A stretch of 64,000 nucleotides of DNA from Melioribacteraceae bacterium (lineage in GTDB: Bacteria > Bacteroidota > Ignavibacteria > Ignavibacteriales > Melioribacteraceae), in the NCBI GenBank assembly GCA_021740785.1, contig JAIOZI010000017.1, positions 1 to 64,000 on the forward strand, written 5' to 3'. A program made the position numbers and the translations under genes. The notes under the pieces are model-generated. The model worked only from the letters and a program-made list of their open reading frames with translations, searched no databases and had not been told where the DNA came from. Position 1 is the first letter of the stretch, and each line of letters opens with the position of its first letter. Positions 34,971 to 43,829 of this stretch are shown in pieces.

Positions 34971-35647
34971 TGCTGCAAAATTTTCGGAATATATTCCAGT
35001 TTAACATTACTCTTGAAGAGGTTATAGCAAATCTTTTTGTCGCATTGATTTGCGGATTATTGCTTTCTTTTTTTTACAGGAAGACTTATCGCGGACCGGG
35101 TTTTTCTATTTCGTTTGTAAATGCGCTTGTTATCTTGGCTATGATAACTGCAATTGTGATTATGGTTATTGGAAATAATCTTGCTAGAGCTTTCGGATTG
35201 GTTGGCGCGATGTCAATAATCAGATTTAGAACCGCCGTTAAAGAAACACATGATATTATATTTATCTTTTTTGCATTGGCTGTGGGAATGGCTTCAGGTG
35301 TCGGTTTATATGCAGTTGCAATTGCCGGTACGCTATTCATTGGGTTAGTTTATTTGATGTTAACTAAAACGGGAATTGCTATTCCGGTTAGGGAAGAATA
35401 TTTGCTTCAGTTTACTGTTGATGCATCAGGCGATTTTATACAAACTTATTACACCGACTTTCTCAAGCAGTATTGCCGGAAGTTCAATTTAGTCAATACC
35501 CGTTCTATTAACGGTGATGATTTACTTGAATTATCATATTATGTTAAATTGAAAAATCGAGATTTAGGAACAGAACTTGTAAACAAACTGCGCAAGCATG
35601 AAAAGATTTCAAATGTTAATTTATTCTTTGATGAAGAATATTTTTAG
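34970..35647 (+). CDS. DUF4956 membrane protein
   Basis: 225 residues with about four membrane helices in the N-terminal 135 residues and the family signature ARAFGLVGAMSIIRFRTAVK (about residues 72-91). GVGLYAVAIAGTLFIGLVYL follows. The C-terminal ~90 residues are cytoplasmic and ferredoxin-like (LLQFTVDASGDFIQTYYTDF). DUF4956 proteins are usually linked to VTC-domain proteins and are proposed polyphosphate-related membrane partners. The start overlaps the VTC stop (TAATG). It is the last gene of the operon, and structured repeats follow. Confidence 0.88.
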   Translation: MLQNFRNIFQFNITLEEVIANLFVALICGLLLSFFYRKTYRGPGFSISFVNALVILAMITAIVIMVIGNNLARAFGLVGAMSIIRFRTAVKETHDIIFIFFALAVGMASGVGLYAVAIAGTLFIGLVYLMLTKTGIAIPVREEYLLQFTVDASGDFIQTYYTDFLKQYCRKFNLVNTRSINGDDLLELSYYVKLKNRDLGTELVNKLRKHEKISNVNLFFDEEYF

Positions 35648-35687
35648 AATGGGAAAAATAGTGACCAGGTATAAGAGTCTGTGTGAA

Positions 35688-35813
35688 AATTGTAGAGCGA
35701 AATTTATTTCGCTCTAGGATGTTGTTAAAATGTGCTAAATTCATAATTAGCGAGATGAATCTCGCCTGCCTCGGCGTCAGACGGGCTCTACAATTAACAT
35801 TTTAAAACAGCCC
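35688..35813. repeat. Nested inverted-repeat element (possible terminator or mobile palindrome)
   Basis: The outer arms AATTGTAGAGC (35688-35698) and GCTCTACAATT (35785-35795) are perfect inverted copies. Inside are the hairpin GAGCGAAATTTATTTCGCTC (35695-35714), the hairpin GCGAGATGAATCTCGC and a GTTAAAATGT/ACATTTTAA pair. It follows the DUF4956 stop and could terminate that operon or be a small mobile palindrome. The composition (GC-rich stems such as GCCTCGGCGTCAGACGGGC) differs from the surroundings. Only one copy was found in this window. Confidence 0.7.
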
Positions 35814-35835
35814 ATAAGCCCGATCCCTAATTATT

Positions 35836-36058
35836 AATCCCAAAAAATTCATTGGAAATGAATTTTTGCCGTTGACCGCTTATAAAATGTTTTAATAAAA
35901 CATTTTATGGTGCGGGATTAACCCCGACAATTTGCAAGAAAGATATTTTACTTAAATAACGAATACCAAAATTTCTATATGACTAAGTATTTGATATTTC
36001 ACAACTTACAAATTGTCGGCCCGAAGGGCAGATTTTCCAATGGAAAATCTGGGTTAAT
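35836..36058 (+). repeat. Dispersed hairpin-rich repeat, copy D (full length)
   Basis: A full-length ~222-bp copy from AATCCCAAAAAATTC to CTGGGTTAAT. In order it has: AAAAATTCAT/ATGAATTTTT hairpin (35843-35867), ATAAAATGTTTTA/AAACATTTTAT hairpin (35882-35908), GGGATTAACCCC, the long-range stem GACAATTTGCAAG...CTTACAAATTGTC, GCCC-GAA-GGGC and the CAGATTTTCC/GGAAAATCTG palindrome (36029-36051). The right end overlaps the stop codon of the convergent M16 peptidase gene. The ends (ATTAATCCC and, inverted, ATTAACCC) look like short terminal inverted repeats of a MITE. Confidence 0.9.
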
Positions 36059-38901
36059 TATTTAACACTTACATGTGTATCCATAATTCTATTTCCGTCA
36101 CTATCTAATTCAACCGGATTACCGAAACCCAGGTTCGATAATTGATTCATTTGTGTCGCTGCATCCCCGACAACTAAATAATACATTCTTTCAGGATCAA
36201 GATACTTCTTAGCTAATTCTTTATGTTGTTCCAGTGTCATATTTCTAACAACATTTTCTTCCTGTTTGATGTAATCAAAAGGCAAATCATATTTTGCAAT
36301 ATTGTTCAACATTCCGAGTAATGCGCCTAATGTTTCAAATCTTCTCGCATTGGATTTTAAAAGTGCATTCTTTGTGAATTCAAGATCTTCCTCGGAGATA
36401 CCTTCTGTATAGTTAGCAATTTCATCTCTGAAGATTTCAACACTTTCGTATGTTGCATTTGACTGCACTGCGGATGATGCTACAAAAGGTCCCGGATAAA
36501 TTGATCCGTTGAATGCTGTTCTTGCTCCGTATGTGTATCCTTTTTCTTCACGTAAAATTAGATTTACAATACCGCTGAAACTACCGCCCAATTTATAATT
36601 CATTACGGTTGCCGGATAGTAATCAGGATCATCATAAGTTAATGCAAGATATCCGATTCTTATTTCAGATTGTTTAGCATTCGGCATATCTACAAAGTAA
36701 ACTTGTGAATTTGTCAACTCCTCTGGCTTAACGAAATCCGGAAATGTTACATCCTTTACTTCCCATTTACCGGCAAGATTATTAAACAAACCGGCTGCTT
36801 GATCTTTCGAAATATCACCAACAACCGAGATGTTGGCTACAGTTGGCGAGAAGTTCTTTTCATAATAATTTTTCAAATCGTTTATTGATATTTCCGACAC
36901 GCTTTCTACCGTACCCATCGTTGATTTGGAAAGTATATTTTGATCACCGTAAAGCAGTTTATTAAATACTATGGATGCAATTGAAGAAGCACTCGCTTTT
37001 CTTCGGTTTATTGTTTCAATCGTTTCGCTCTTTAATCTTTCATATTCCTTTACATCCCATCGAGGTTCAAGCAAAATTTCTTCGGCAAGTTTATATACTT
37101 CATCAATCTTTGATTTTAAACAATTTGCTTGAAGAACTATCGATTCATCAGTTGTATAGATGCTGATATTAGCTCCCAGCATATCTATAGCTTCTTCTAA
37201 TTCTAATGGTGTCTTATTTTTTGTCCCTTCCATCATTAGATCGCTTAATAAATTAGCGGCGCCTACTTTGTTGATATCGTCTAATAGTAATCCGCCTTTC
37301 ATCGTAATCGAAAAATTCACTAATGGAATCTCATCATTTGTAATTCCGTAAATCTTCATTCCATTGGCGAGTTCATCATTCCAAATAGTTGGAAGATTTA
37401 ATTGCGGATCCGGACCTTTTTCAGGCTCAATACTTCTATCAAATGCAGAGGGAATTTCTTCAACTTTTATTTCTTCTGCTGTCGATTCGGCGCCGAAAGA
37501 ATTACTAATGTCTTCTTCTTCAATTAAATATGCTTCGGAATTTTCTGCAATTAAATCAGTCTGACCTTTAGGCACAAAACTGGTCATTACATAATTTTTC
37601 CCTTTGATGTATTTGTTATAAGCATTCCAAATATCTTCTGAAGTAACGGATTGAATATTCTTCAAATCCTGCGTAATAAAATCAGGCGATCCTGCATATT
37701 CGTTGTACATTGCTAACTGGAATGATTTACCGAGTATGCTGGAAATTCCGTTGTAAAATTGAGTTTCAGTTTTTGCTTTAATTCTTTTTAGATCATCTTC
37801 GGTGAATCCGTCTTTTTCAAATTTTTCGAAGGCTTCAAAAACAGCATTTTCGACTTCGGTTAAATTTGTATTTGGAAAAGCTCTAACTCTAACTTGAAAT
37901 ACACCTGCAAGTTCATTACTTGATTGATAACCACTAACACTGGGTGCAAGTTTCTTCTCTTCAACTATCACATTATAGAGCGGAGCCTTTTTACCGTCTG
38001 AAAAAAGTTCTCCAAACATATTAAGTGCATAAGATTCTTTTGAATAATTTTCTACCGTTGGAAAAACCATATTGAGTTCAGGGGATTTTGCAAAATTATC
38101 CTCATAATATGCTTTCTTTGTTTCATTCAATTCTATAGGCATTGCTTTCGGAAGTTCAACTTTAGACGACGAAGGAATTTCTCCGAAATATTTTTCAACT
38201 AATTGTTTGACATCATCCGGGTTAATATCTCCAGCAATAACAATAGTTGCATTATTAGGTCCGTACCATTTCTTGTAGAAATCATGAACATCCTGAAGTG
38301 TAGCATTCGCCAAATCTTCCAGTGAACCGATTACCTGCCAATTATAAGGATGATCAGGAGGATATAATAATTTGTTAATTACATAGCCTGTATGACCGTA
38401 AGGCTGGTTATCAACTCTTTGACGTTTTTCGTTTTGAACAACTTCCTGTTGATTCATGAATGCTTCTTGAGTAACGGTACTAAGAAGAAATCCCATTCTA
38501 TCGGATTCCATCCACATAACCATTTCCAATGCATTTTTCGGAACCACTTGAAAGTAGATCGTTCCGTCTTCCCATGTACCCCCGTTAAGAGTACCGCCGG
38601 CATTTTGAATTTTCTTGAAGAATTGGTCTTGACCAACATGCTGTGATTCTTGAAACATCATGTGCTCAAAGAGATGTGCAAAACCTGTTCGACCCTGTTC
38701 TTCACGATTAGAACCAACATGATATTGAACTGCCATCGAAACTATGGGATCGGAATTATCTTGATGTAAAATTACATTAAGACCGTTTGCCAATTCGTAT
38801 TTCTCGTAATCAATGCTAAATTCATCGCCGTTGTTTGTTCCGCATGAATTAATGATAAAAACCAGAAATACTGAAAAGAGCAATAAAAATCTTGTGCGCA
38901 T
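36058..38901 (-). CDS. M16 family zinc metallopeptidase lipoprotein
   Basis: About 947 residues. ATG 38901 is preferred over 38934 because ACGGAGGCATA precedes it and it opens a lipoprotein signal (MRTRFLLLFSVFLVFIINSC). The inverted zinc motif is FAHLFEHMMFQES (HxxEH about residue 75), with the downstream Glu in the NQQEVVQNEKRQRVDNQP region. A second, inactive-looking M16 half follows (residues ~480-940; ANLLSDLMMEGTKNKTP), giving the two-half clam layout of bacterial M16B/insulinase-like peptidases. It should degrade peptides in the periplasm. Its stop overlaps dispersed repeat copy D, which may serve as its 3' end. Confidence 0.9.
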   Translation of the reverse strand: MRTRFLLLFSVFLVFIINSCGTNNGDEFSIDYEKYELANGLNVILHQDNSDPIVSMAVQYHVGSNREEQGRTGFAHLFEHMMFQESQHVGQDQFFKKIQNAGGTLNGGTWEDGTIYFQVVPKNALEMVMWMESDRMGFLLSTVTQEAFMNQQEVVQNEKRQRVDNQPYGHTGYVINKLLYPPDHPYNWQVIGSLEDLANATLQDVHDFYKKWYGPNNATIVIAGDINPDDVKQLVEKYFGEIPSSSKVELPKAMPIELNETKKAYYEDNFAKSPELNMVFPTVENYSKESYALNMFGELFSDGKKAPLYNVIVEEKKLAPSVSGYQSSNELAGVFQVRVRAFPNTNLTEVENAVFEAFEKFEKDGFTEDDLKRIKAKTETQFYNGISSILGKSFQLAMYNEYAGSPDFITQDLKNIQSVTSEDIWNAYNKYIKGKNYVMTSFVPKGQTDLIAENSEAYLIEEEDISNSFGAESTAEEIKVEEIPSAFDRSIEPEKGPDPQLNLPTIWNDELANGMKIYGITNDEIPLVNFSITMKGGLLLDDINKVGAANLLSDLMMEGTKNKTPLELEEAIDMLGANISIYTTDESIVLQANCLKSKIDEVYKLAEEILLEPRWDVKEYERLKSETIETINRRKASASSIASIVFNKLLYGDQNILSKSTMGTVESVSEISINDLKNYYEKNFSPTVANISVVGDISKDQAAGLFNNLAGKWEVKDVTFPDFVKPEELTNSQVYFVDMPNAKQSEIRIGYLALTYDDPDYYPATVMNYKLGGSFSGIVNLILREEKGYTYGARTAFNGSIYPGPFVASSAVQSNATYESVEIFRDEIANYTEGISEEDLEFTKNALLKSNARRFETLGALLGMLNNIAKYDLPFDYIKQEENVVRNMTLEQHKELAKKYLDPERMYYLVVGDAATQMNQLSNLGFGNPVELDSDGNRIMDTHVSVK

Positions 38902-38988
38902 TATGCCTCCGTGATTGATTTGAAAAAGTGTCATTCTTACTGTGAGTTATATTCTATTTTATACAATAATATGGGGATTTTTGATGAA

Positions 38989-39375
38989 CTAATCCATTGA
39001 TTTATTGATGCTAAGCATTAGCTTTCGGTAATCAACAGGTTCATCGACTATCTCAACAATATTCTTATAGGGCGATAGAAAGGGAAGTAAATGACGGAAG
39101 TTATAACCAACAACACGTACCTTGTGAACTGCTTTTTTTCTGAGTAACACACTCATTGAATCGGATGCTGGTTTCGAGTGGAAGAAGTTATCACTATTTG
39201 AATAAATCGAACCGCGGGTTTTAACTAAATATTCACCATTATCGATTCGTTCAATTGATTGAATAACTATATCAATCTCTTCCGATGTTATAATGTCTTC
39301 GGAGATCAGAAATAGTGTAAAAATTGCGAAAGAAACTACACAAATTAACGTTAGGAAATTTATAATGATTTTCAT
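38989..39375 (-). CDS. Small membrane-anchored protein, DUF1523-like (paralog 2)
   Basis: 128 residues with one N-terminal membrane helix (FLTLICVVSFAIFTLFLI) and a soluble domain ending KVRVVGYNFRHLLPFLSPYK. It is the paralog of the gene at 31785-32165: same length, same layout, matching C-terminal motif and a similar GSIYSNSDNFFHSK / IFINKNNYYHGK segment. The function is unknown. It lies upstream of the M16 peptidase on the same strand with a 55-nt gap plus the peptidase leader. Confidence 0.65.
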   Translation of the reverse strand: MKIIINFLTLICVVSFAIFTLFLISEDIITSEEIDIVIQSIERIDNGEYLVKTRGSIYSNSDNFFHSKPASDSMSVLLRKKAVHKVRVVGYNFRHLLPFLSPYKNIVEIVDEPVDYRKLMLSINKSMD

Positions 39376-39498
39376 TGCCGCTTATTTATTAAACTCACTG
39401 TAAAACTACATACGGATTTTTGTTTGTCAAATTGAATACATCACTTTATATTGAATATGTGAGAAAAAACACAATCAATTTAGAGTAGGTGTCTAATT

Positions 39499-40410
39499 AT
39501 GCTGCCATCATTTTTAACAGAATTATCTCCGCATGAGTTTGCAAATAAAATAAAAATGATGAATGACCTTTTGTGTAACTGCCGAATCTGTCCGAATAAT
39601 TGCAATGTGGATAGAACAAAAAATGAGTGGGGGAACTGCCGAACTTCTGATGAGATACTGGTCTCGAGTTATGGTCCTCATTTTGGTGAAGAGCCGTCTT
39701 TGGTAGGGACGAACGGTTCAGGTACTATTTTTTTTACAAGCTGCAATCTCAACTGTGTTTATTGCCAGAATTACGATATCAGTCAGCTTCAAATCGGAGA
39801 AGTAATTTCGGTTAAAGAACTTGCTGATGTGATGATCAAACTTCAAAACCGGGGTTGTCATAATCTCAACCTAGTCACTCCGACACATTTCATTCCGCAG
39901 ATTATTGATGCAATTGAGATTGCAGCTGCACATGGTTTTGAACTACCAATTGTTTATAATTGCGGTGGTTATGAATCGTTTGAAACTATTAAAATGCTTG
40001 AAGGAATTATTGATTTATATATGCCTGATATAAAATACTCGTCTAATGCAAACGGACTGAAATATTCGGGTGTGGAAGATTATTGGGAAGTTACCCGAAA
40101 AGCGGTTAAGGAGATGCATAGACAGGTGGGAGATTTGAAACTAAACAAAAGAGGAATAGCGCAAAAAGGACTACTCGTGCGGCATTTAGTACTGCCAAAT
40201 GATTTGAGCGGATCAAAAGCGGTGATTAATTTTATAACTGAGGAAATTTCAAAGGAAACTTACATTAATATTATGGATCAATACCGCCCTGCATTTATGG
40301 CAATGAAATATGATGAATTATCCAGGAACATTAACGAAGATGAATTCAAAATAGTTGTTGAATATGCGAAGAGCTGTGGTTTAAGAAATATCGCATCCGA
40401 ACTTGTTTAA
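39499..40410 (+). CDS. Radical SAM protein (PflX / COG1313-like)
   Basis: 303 residues. The N-terminal Cys-rich segment CNCRICPNNCNVDRTK is followed by the radical SAM cluster site SCNLNCVYCQNYDISQ (CxxxCxxC with the aromatic before the last Cys, about residue 80) and VTPTHFIPQIIDAIE. The C-terminal end has LVRHLVLPNDLSGS and MDQYRPAFMA. These match the PflX/activating-enzyme-like COG1313 group, whose substrate is generally unknown. Next to it on the same strand is a CoA-binding-domain protein (gap ~50 bases), so they may be co-transcribed. Confidence 0.85.
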   Translation: MLPSFLTELSPHEFANKIKMMNDLLCNCRICPNNCNVDRTKNEWGNCRTSDEILVSSYGPHFGEEPSLVGTNGSGTIFFTSCNLNCVYCQNYDISQLQIGEVISVKELADVMIKLQNRGCHNLNLVTPTHFIPQIIDAIEIAAAHGFELPIVYNCGGYESFETIKMLEGIIDLYMPDIKYSSNANGLKYSGVEDYWEVTRKAVKEMHRQVGDLKLNKRGIAQKGLLVRHLVLPNDLSGSKAVINFITEEISKETYINIMDQYRPAFMAMKYDELSRNINEDEFKIVVEYAKSCGLRNIASELV

Positions 40411-40459
40411 TTATTTTTTAGTTTTACATATATTTTAAATATTGTCAACAAAAAAGAAG

Positions 40460-40918
40460 ATGAAAATGGAAACAAAATCAATTATTAACGATTTCGTATC
40501 TCAAAAGAATATTGCAGTTTTGGGTGTTTCGAGAAATTCTAAAAAGTTTGGAAATTACATTTACAGACATTTACGTGAAAGAGGTTATAATGTTTATCCG
40601 GTGAATCCAAATACTGATGTAATTGAAGGAGATAACTGTTACCGGACAATTTCCGAATTACCTGAAAGTGTCTCTGGTGTTATATTAAATATACCGCCTC
40701 AAAAATCATTATCAGCAATTGATGAAATTAGTGAAAAGGGAATAAAAAAAGTTTGGCTTCAGCAAGGTTCGAGCAATAAAGATGTTACTAAAAAATGTTC
40801 CGACTTAAAGATGGATTTTATCGAGAATCAATGTATTATCATGTATAGTGAACCTGTTGAATCTTTTCATAAATTCCATCGATGGATTTGGAAATTAATT
40901 GGTAAGTATCAGAATTAA
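40460..40918 (+). CDS. CoA-binding domain protein
   Basis: About 152 residues. ATG 40460 or 40466 is preferred to the upstream TTG 40442. The Rossmann-type CoA-binding domain has NIAVLGVSRNSKKFGNYIYR and YNVYPVNPNTDVIEGDNCYR, then SGVILNIPPQ and KKVWLQQGSS. This is the stand-alone YccU-like CoA_binding_2 type. The biological role is not known. It is followed by a small unknown gene 11 bases later. Confidence 0.85.
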   Translation: MKMETKSIINDFVSQKNIAVLGVSRNSKKFGNYIYRHLRERGYNVYPVNPNTDVIEGDNCYRTISELPESVSGVILNIPPQKSLSAIDEISEKGIKKVWLQQGSSNKDVTKKCSDLKMDFIENQCIIMYSEPVESFHKFHRWIWKLIGKYQN

Positions 40919-40929
40919 GAAAGGTTTAT

Positions 40930-41229
40930 ATGGATGGACAACAAATAATCTGCCGTACTCCAAGTATAGGAAAGAAACCTACTAAAATCTCAAAGGAAAA
41001 ATTTGAATTGATACGGGATAGAATTATTGAGATTCTTTCTAAGAATAATGAAGGAGTACTTTTTAAAGATTTACCGAAAATGATATCCGAACGATTGACA
41101 GTGGCGCAGCGCAGTTTGATTGGATCAATTTCGTGGTATACAACAACTGTGAAATTGGAGCTTGAAGTAAGAGGTGAGATAAAAAGAATTCCGAACTCCA
41201 AGCCCCAAAGACTTATTTTAACGAAGTAA
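40930..41229 (+). CDS. Small conserved-looking protein, possible winged helix
   Basis: 99 residues, basic, no signal peptide. The sequence pattern (KISKEKFELIRDRIIEILSK ... VLFKDLPKMISERL ... ISWYTTTVKLELEVRGEIKR) is helix-helix-helix followed by a beta wing, as in winged-helix DNA-binding domains. It resembles DUF6958-type proteins as I remember them. It begins 11 bases after the CoA-binding gene (ribosome-binding site AGAAAGG) and ends one base from the stop of the convergent GH97 gene. Confidence 0.65.
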   Translation: MDGQQIICRTPSIGKKPTKISKEKFELIRDRIIEILSKNNEGVLFKDLPKMISERLTVAQRSLIGSISWYTTTVKLELEVRGEIKRIPNSKPQRLILTK

Positions 41230-41230
41230 A

Positions 41231-43204
41231 TTATTTATAAATTCTAGCTGCCATTCCACCCCCGGGAGCGAGGTGAACCTTTAGTATTTCATCACTTGTA
41301 ATTTTCCGTTGAATTCTTTTATAATCACCGGCGTATTTATCGGCATTGATTCCGTCAATAAAAAGATCAATTTTGTAATCACCTTTCGGTAAAAAATCAA
41401 GATTGAGTTCGAAATCTCTTTCACTCCAATCTGTTATTCCACCGATATACCATTCATCTCCGCTTCTTCTTGCTAATACAACATAATCTCCGACCTTTGC
41501 ATGTAAAACCTTAATCTCGTCCCAGACTGTAGGAACCTTTGCTATGAAATCTAAACTTTCCTTTTCCTTCCTGTAATTTGACGGACTGTCACATAACATT
41601 TGCAGGGGACTTTCATAAATAACATACAGCGCTAATTGCTGGCACCGGGTACCTTGACTCATTGGTCTGGAGTGTGATGCCAGAAAATTTCCTTCGGTAG
41701 TATTCAGCATTGCGCCGGGAGTGAAATCCATTGGTCCCGCAGCCATTCTAATGAAAGGTAAAGTTACACAATGTTCCGGAGTAATAAATTCACTCCACTT
41801 ACTCCATTCCAATCCTCTTACACCTTCTCGAGTTAAAACATTTGGGTAAGCGCGTCTTAATCCGCTAGGTTTATACGCACCGTGAAAGTCAACAATCAAC
41901 TTTCTTTTGGCTGCTTCACGTGCAATAAGTTCATAGTACTCAACCATCCATTGATCATCACGCTGCATAAAGTCGACCTTAATTCCTGCAACACCCCATT
42001 TTTCAAATTGATCGAGTGCTTCTTCCATTTGATCATATAATGTTTTCCATACAACCCATAGGATTAATCCTACGTTTTTTTCTTCAGAATATTTTACAAG
42101 GGCTTCCATATCAATATCCGGATTAATATTGAACAAATCTCCGAGTTTATACCAGCCTTCATCTAAAATCACATACTCAATGTTGTTCGCCGAGGCAAAG
42201 TCAATAAAATGTTTATAAGTTTCATTATTAACTCCCGATTTAAAATCTACTCCGTAAATGTTAAGGGAATTCCACCAATCCCATGCTACCTTACCGGGCT
42301 TTATCCATTCTGTATTTTCCAATTTAAGCGGTGAGGAAAGTTTATAAATCATCTGGGATGATATTAATCCCGCATCATCAGTAATAATTAAAACACGCCA
42401 CGGAAAATTACGCTCGCCTGTTGATTTGGCTAAATAATCTTCGTATTCAATCACTTCAACATCTCTATCGTTCCGTTTCTCTTCCTTCAGCGGATAGTGC
42501 GGGAAAATTGCACTTAAACCATTGTTGCCTTTTGGCGTTAAATAAAATCCGGGATAGTTGTATAAATCCGCTTCGGTAATTAAAACTTTTGTTCCCTCAT
42601 CCATTTCAATCATTGCCGGAATTGAACTGAATTTATCCTCCTCGATTTCACTGATTTTCAAATACTTGTAAACTCTTTCCTGGTGACTGAAAAAACTTAC
42701 TTCCTCAGGAAAATAAATTGAATGATCCGACATGAAATTGAAATTTACATCTTCACTTTCAACAATTATATCTCCATCAAAGTTTGTGATAAATCTATAT
42801 GCAATACCGTCATTATATGCACGAAAAACTAAATCAAAATTTCTTTCGAAGGATAGTGTTAATTCATTACAAAGATTTTCAATAGAAGATGATTTTTCGG
42901 CAACGACCGGTTTTATTATTTCATCAATCAATGTAGTTTTAGAATCGATAAGAGTTGGGTTTGTGCCAAGGGTTTCATGACCACGAATAGTTAACGCAAT
43001 TTTCGACAATTCAATTATTTTGTTATTGTTGTAAATAACTTCGTAATTAATTTCGTCAGTCAAAAATATACTCAACTCAATATTTTTATCCGGCGAAGTA
43101 ACCGAAAAAGTATTACTTAAAGTCTGTGCAGAAGCTGTTTCATAAAATGTAAAAATTAAAACGAAGAACAGTGATAAGTGAAATGATTTTTTTAATATAG
43201 TCAT
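41231..43204 (-). CDS. Glycoside hydrolase family 97, retaining-type
   Basis: About 657 residues. ATG 43204 is preferred over 43219, having TGGAAACCG upstream and a clean signal peptide (MTILKKSFHLSLFFVLIF, ending near ASAQ). The GH97 domains are in order. The barrel has GIKVDFMQRDDQWMVEYY with an Asp at the retaining-nucleophile position (about residue 408) and VDFHGAYKPSGLRRAYPN where inverting members have Glu. By comparison with the characterised Bacteroides pair it should be a retaining alpha-galactosidase-like enzyme. It lacks a lipobox, unlike the other GH97 here. It follows the HD-domain gene by 19 bases. Confidence 0.9.
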   Translation of the reverse strand: MTILKKSFHLSLFFVLIFTFYETASAQTLSNTFSVTSPDKNIELSIFLTDEINYEVIYNNNKIIELSKIALTIRGHETLGTNPTLIDSKTTLIDEIIKPVVAEKSSSIENLCNELTLSFERNFDLVFRAYNDGIAYRFITNFDGDIIVESEDVNFNFMSDHSIYFPEEVSFFSHQERVYKYLKISEIEEDKFSSIPAMIEMDEGTKVLITEADLYNYPGFYLTPKGNNGLSAIFPHYPLKEEKRNDRDVEVIEYEDYLAKSTGERNFPWRVLIITDDAGLISSQMIYKLSSPLKLENTEWIKPGKVAWDWWNSLNIYGVDFKSGVNNETYKHFIDFASANNIEYVILDEGWYKLGDLFNINPDIDMEALVKYSEEKNVGLILWVVWKTLYDQMEEALDQFEKWGVAGIKVDFMQRDDQWMVEYYELIAREAAKRKLIVDFHGAYKPSGLRRAYPNVLTREGVRGLEWSKWSEFITPEHCVTLPFIRMAAGPMDFTPGAMLNTTEGNFLASHSRPMSQGTRCQQLALYVIYESPLQMLCDSPSNYRKEKESLDFIAKVPTVWDEIKVLHAKVGDYVVLARRSGDEWYIGGITDWSERDFELNLDFLPKGDYKIDLFIDGINADKYAGDYKRIQRKITSDEILKVHLAPGGGMAARIYK

Positions 43205-43223
43205 TCGGTTTCCATTCAATTCG

Positions 43224-43829
43224 TTAAAATGTTTTCAATTTTTCTTGAAGTCTCTTGAGATTTTCTTTTTTCCTTGGCTCGAAAAAAGTTTTCGCATAAT
43301 TAGTATAATAGTTATGCTCAAGCATAAAATTGATATTAATTTGTGTCCACTCCTGATCAGTATATTGTATCTCGGTAAAATACTCTAATTCTTTACGGAG
43401 TTGTGATTGATGATTTTCCAAATCGATCAAGCCTAAATGTGCAAGATCGGCATCTTTGATAATTTCCTGTGTAGGAAGAGAAGGGATGAAATTCAACCTA
43501 GTGCATTCAATGCAATTCACAACCTGATCAATTTTTTTCTGAGGGAAATTATTTCGCTTCAGAAAATCTTTTGCAATTTCAATGCTTGCGCTTTCATGCT
43601 CAATATACGATTTAGTAAATCCGGTATCATGAAACCAAGCTGCGAGTATTATGCACTCAAGATCGTAAATATCAACCTTGCTGTTTTTGCCAATTAATTC
43701 TGCAAAATGAGTTACCCTAAAAGTATGGTCTAAATTGTGGAAGGTGTGGTTTTTAGTTAGTCTTTGTTTTAAAATATTTACAACATACTGTTTTATTAGA
43801 CCAATTATACTGGAATATTCACTTGTCAT
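43224..43829 (-). CDS. HD-domain phosphohydrolase
   Basis: 201 residues with the HD motif set: HNLDHTFRVTHFAELIG (His about residue 28), ILAAWFHDTGFTKSYIEHE (HD about 68) and a downstream KDADLAHLG. HD proteins of this type hydrolyse phosphate esters or nucleotides; the substrate is not identifiable. There is no membrane segment. It lies upstream of the GH97 gene in a probable two-gene operon. Confidence 0.85.
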   Translation of the reverse strand: MTSEYSSIIGLIKQYVVNILKQRLTKNHTFHNLDHTFRVTHFAELIGKNSKVDIYDLECIILAAWFHDTGFTKSYIEHESASIEIAKDFLKRNNFPQKKIDQVVNCIECTRLNFIPSLPTQEIIKDADLAHLGLIDLENHQSQLRKELEYFTEIQYTDQEWTQININFMLEHNYYTNYAKTFFEPRKKENLKRLQEKLKTF

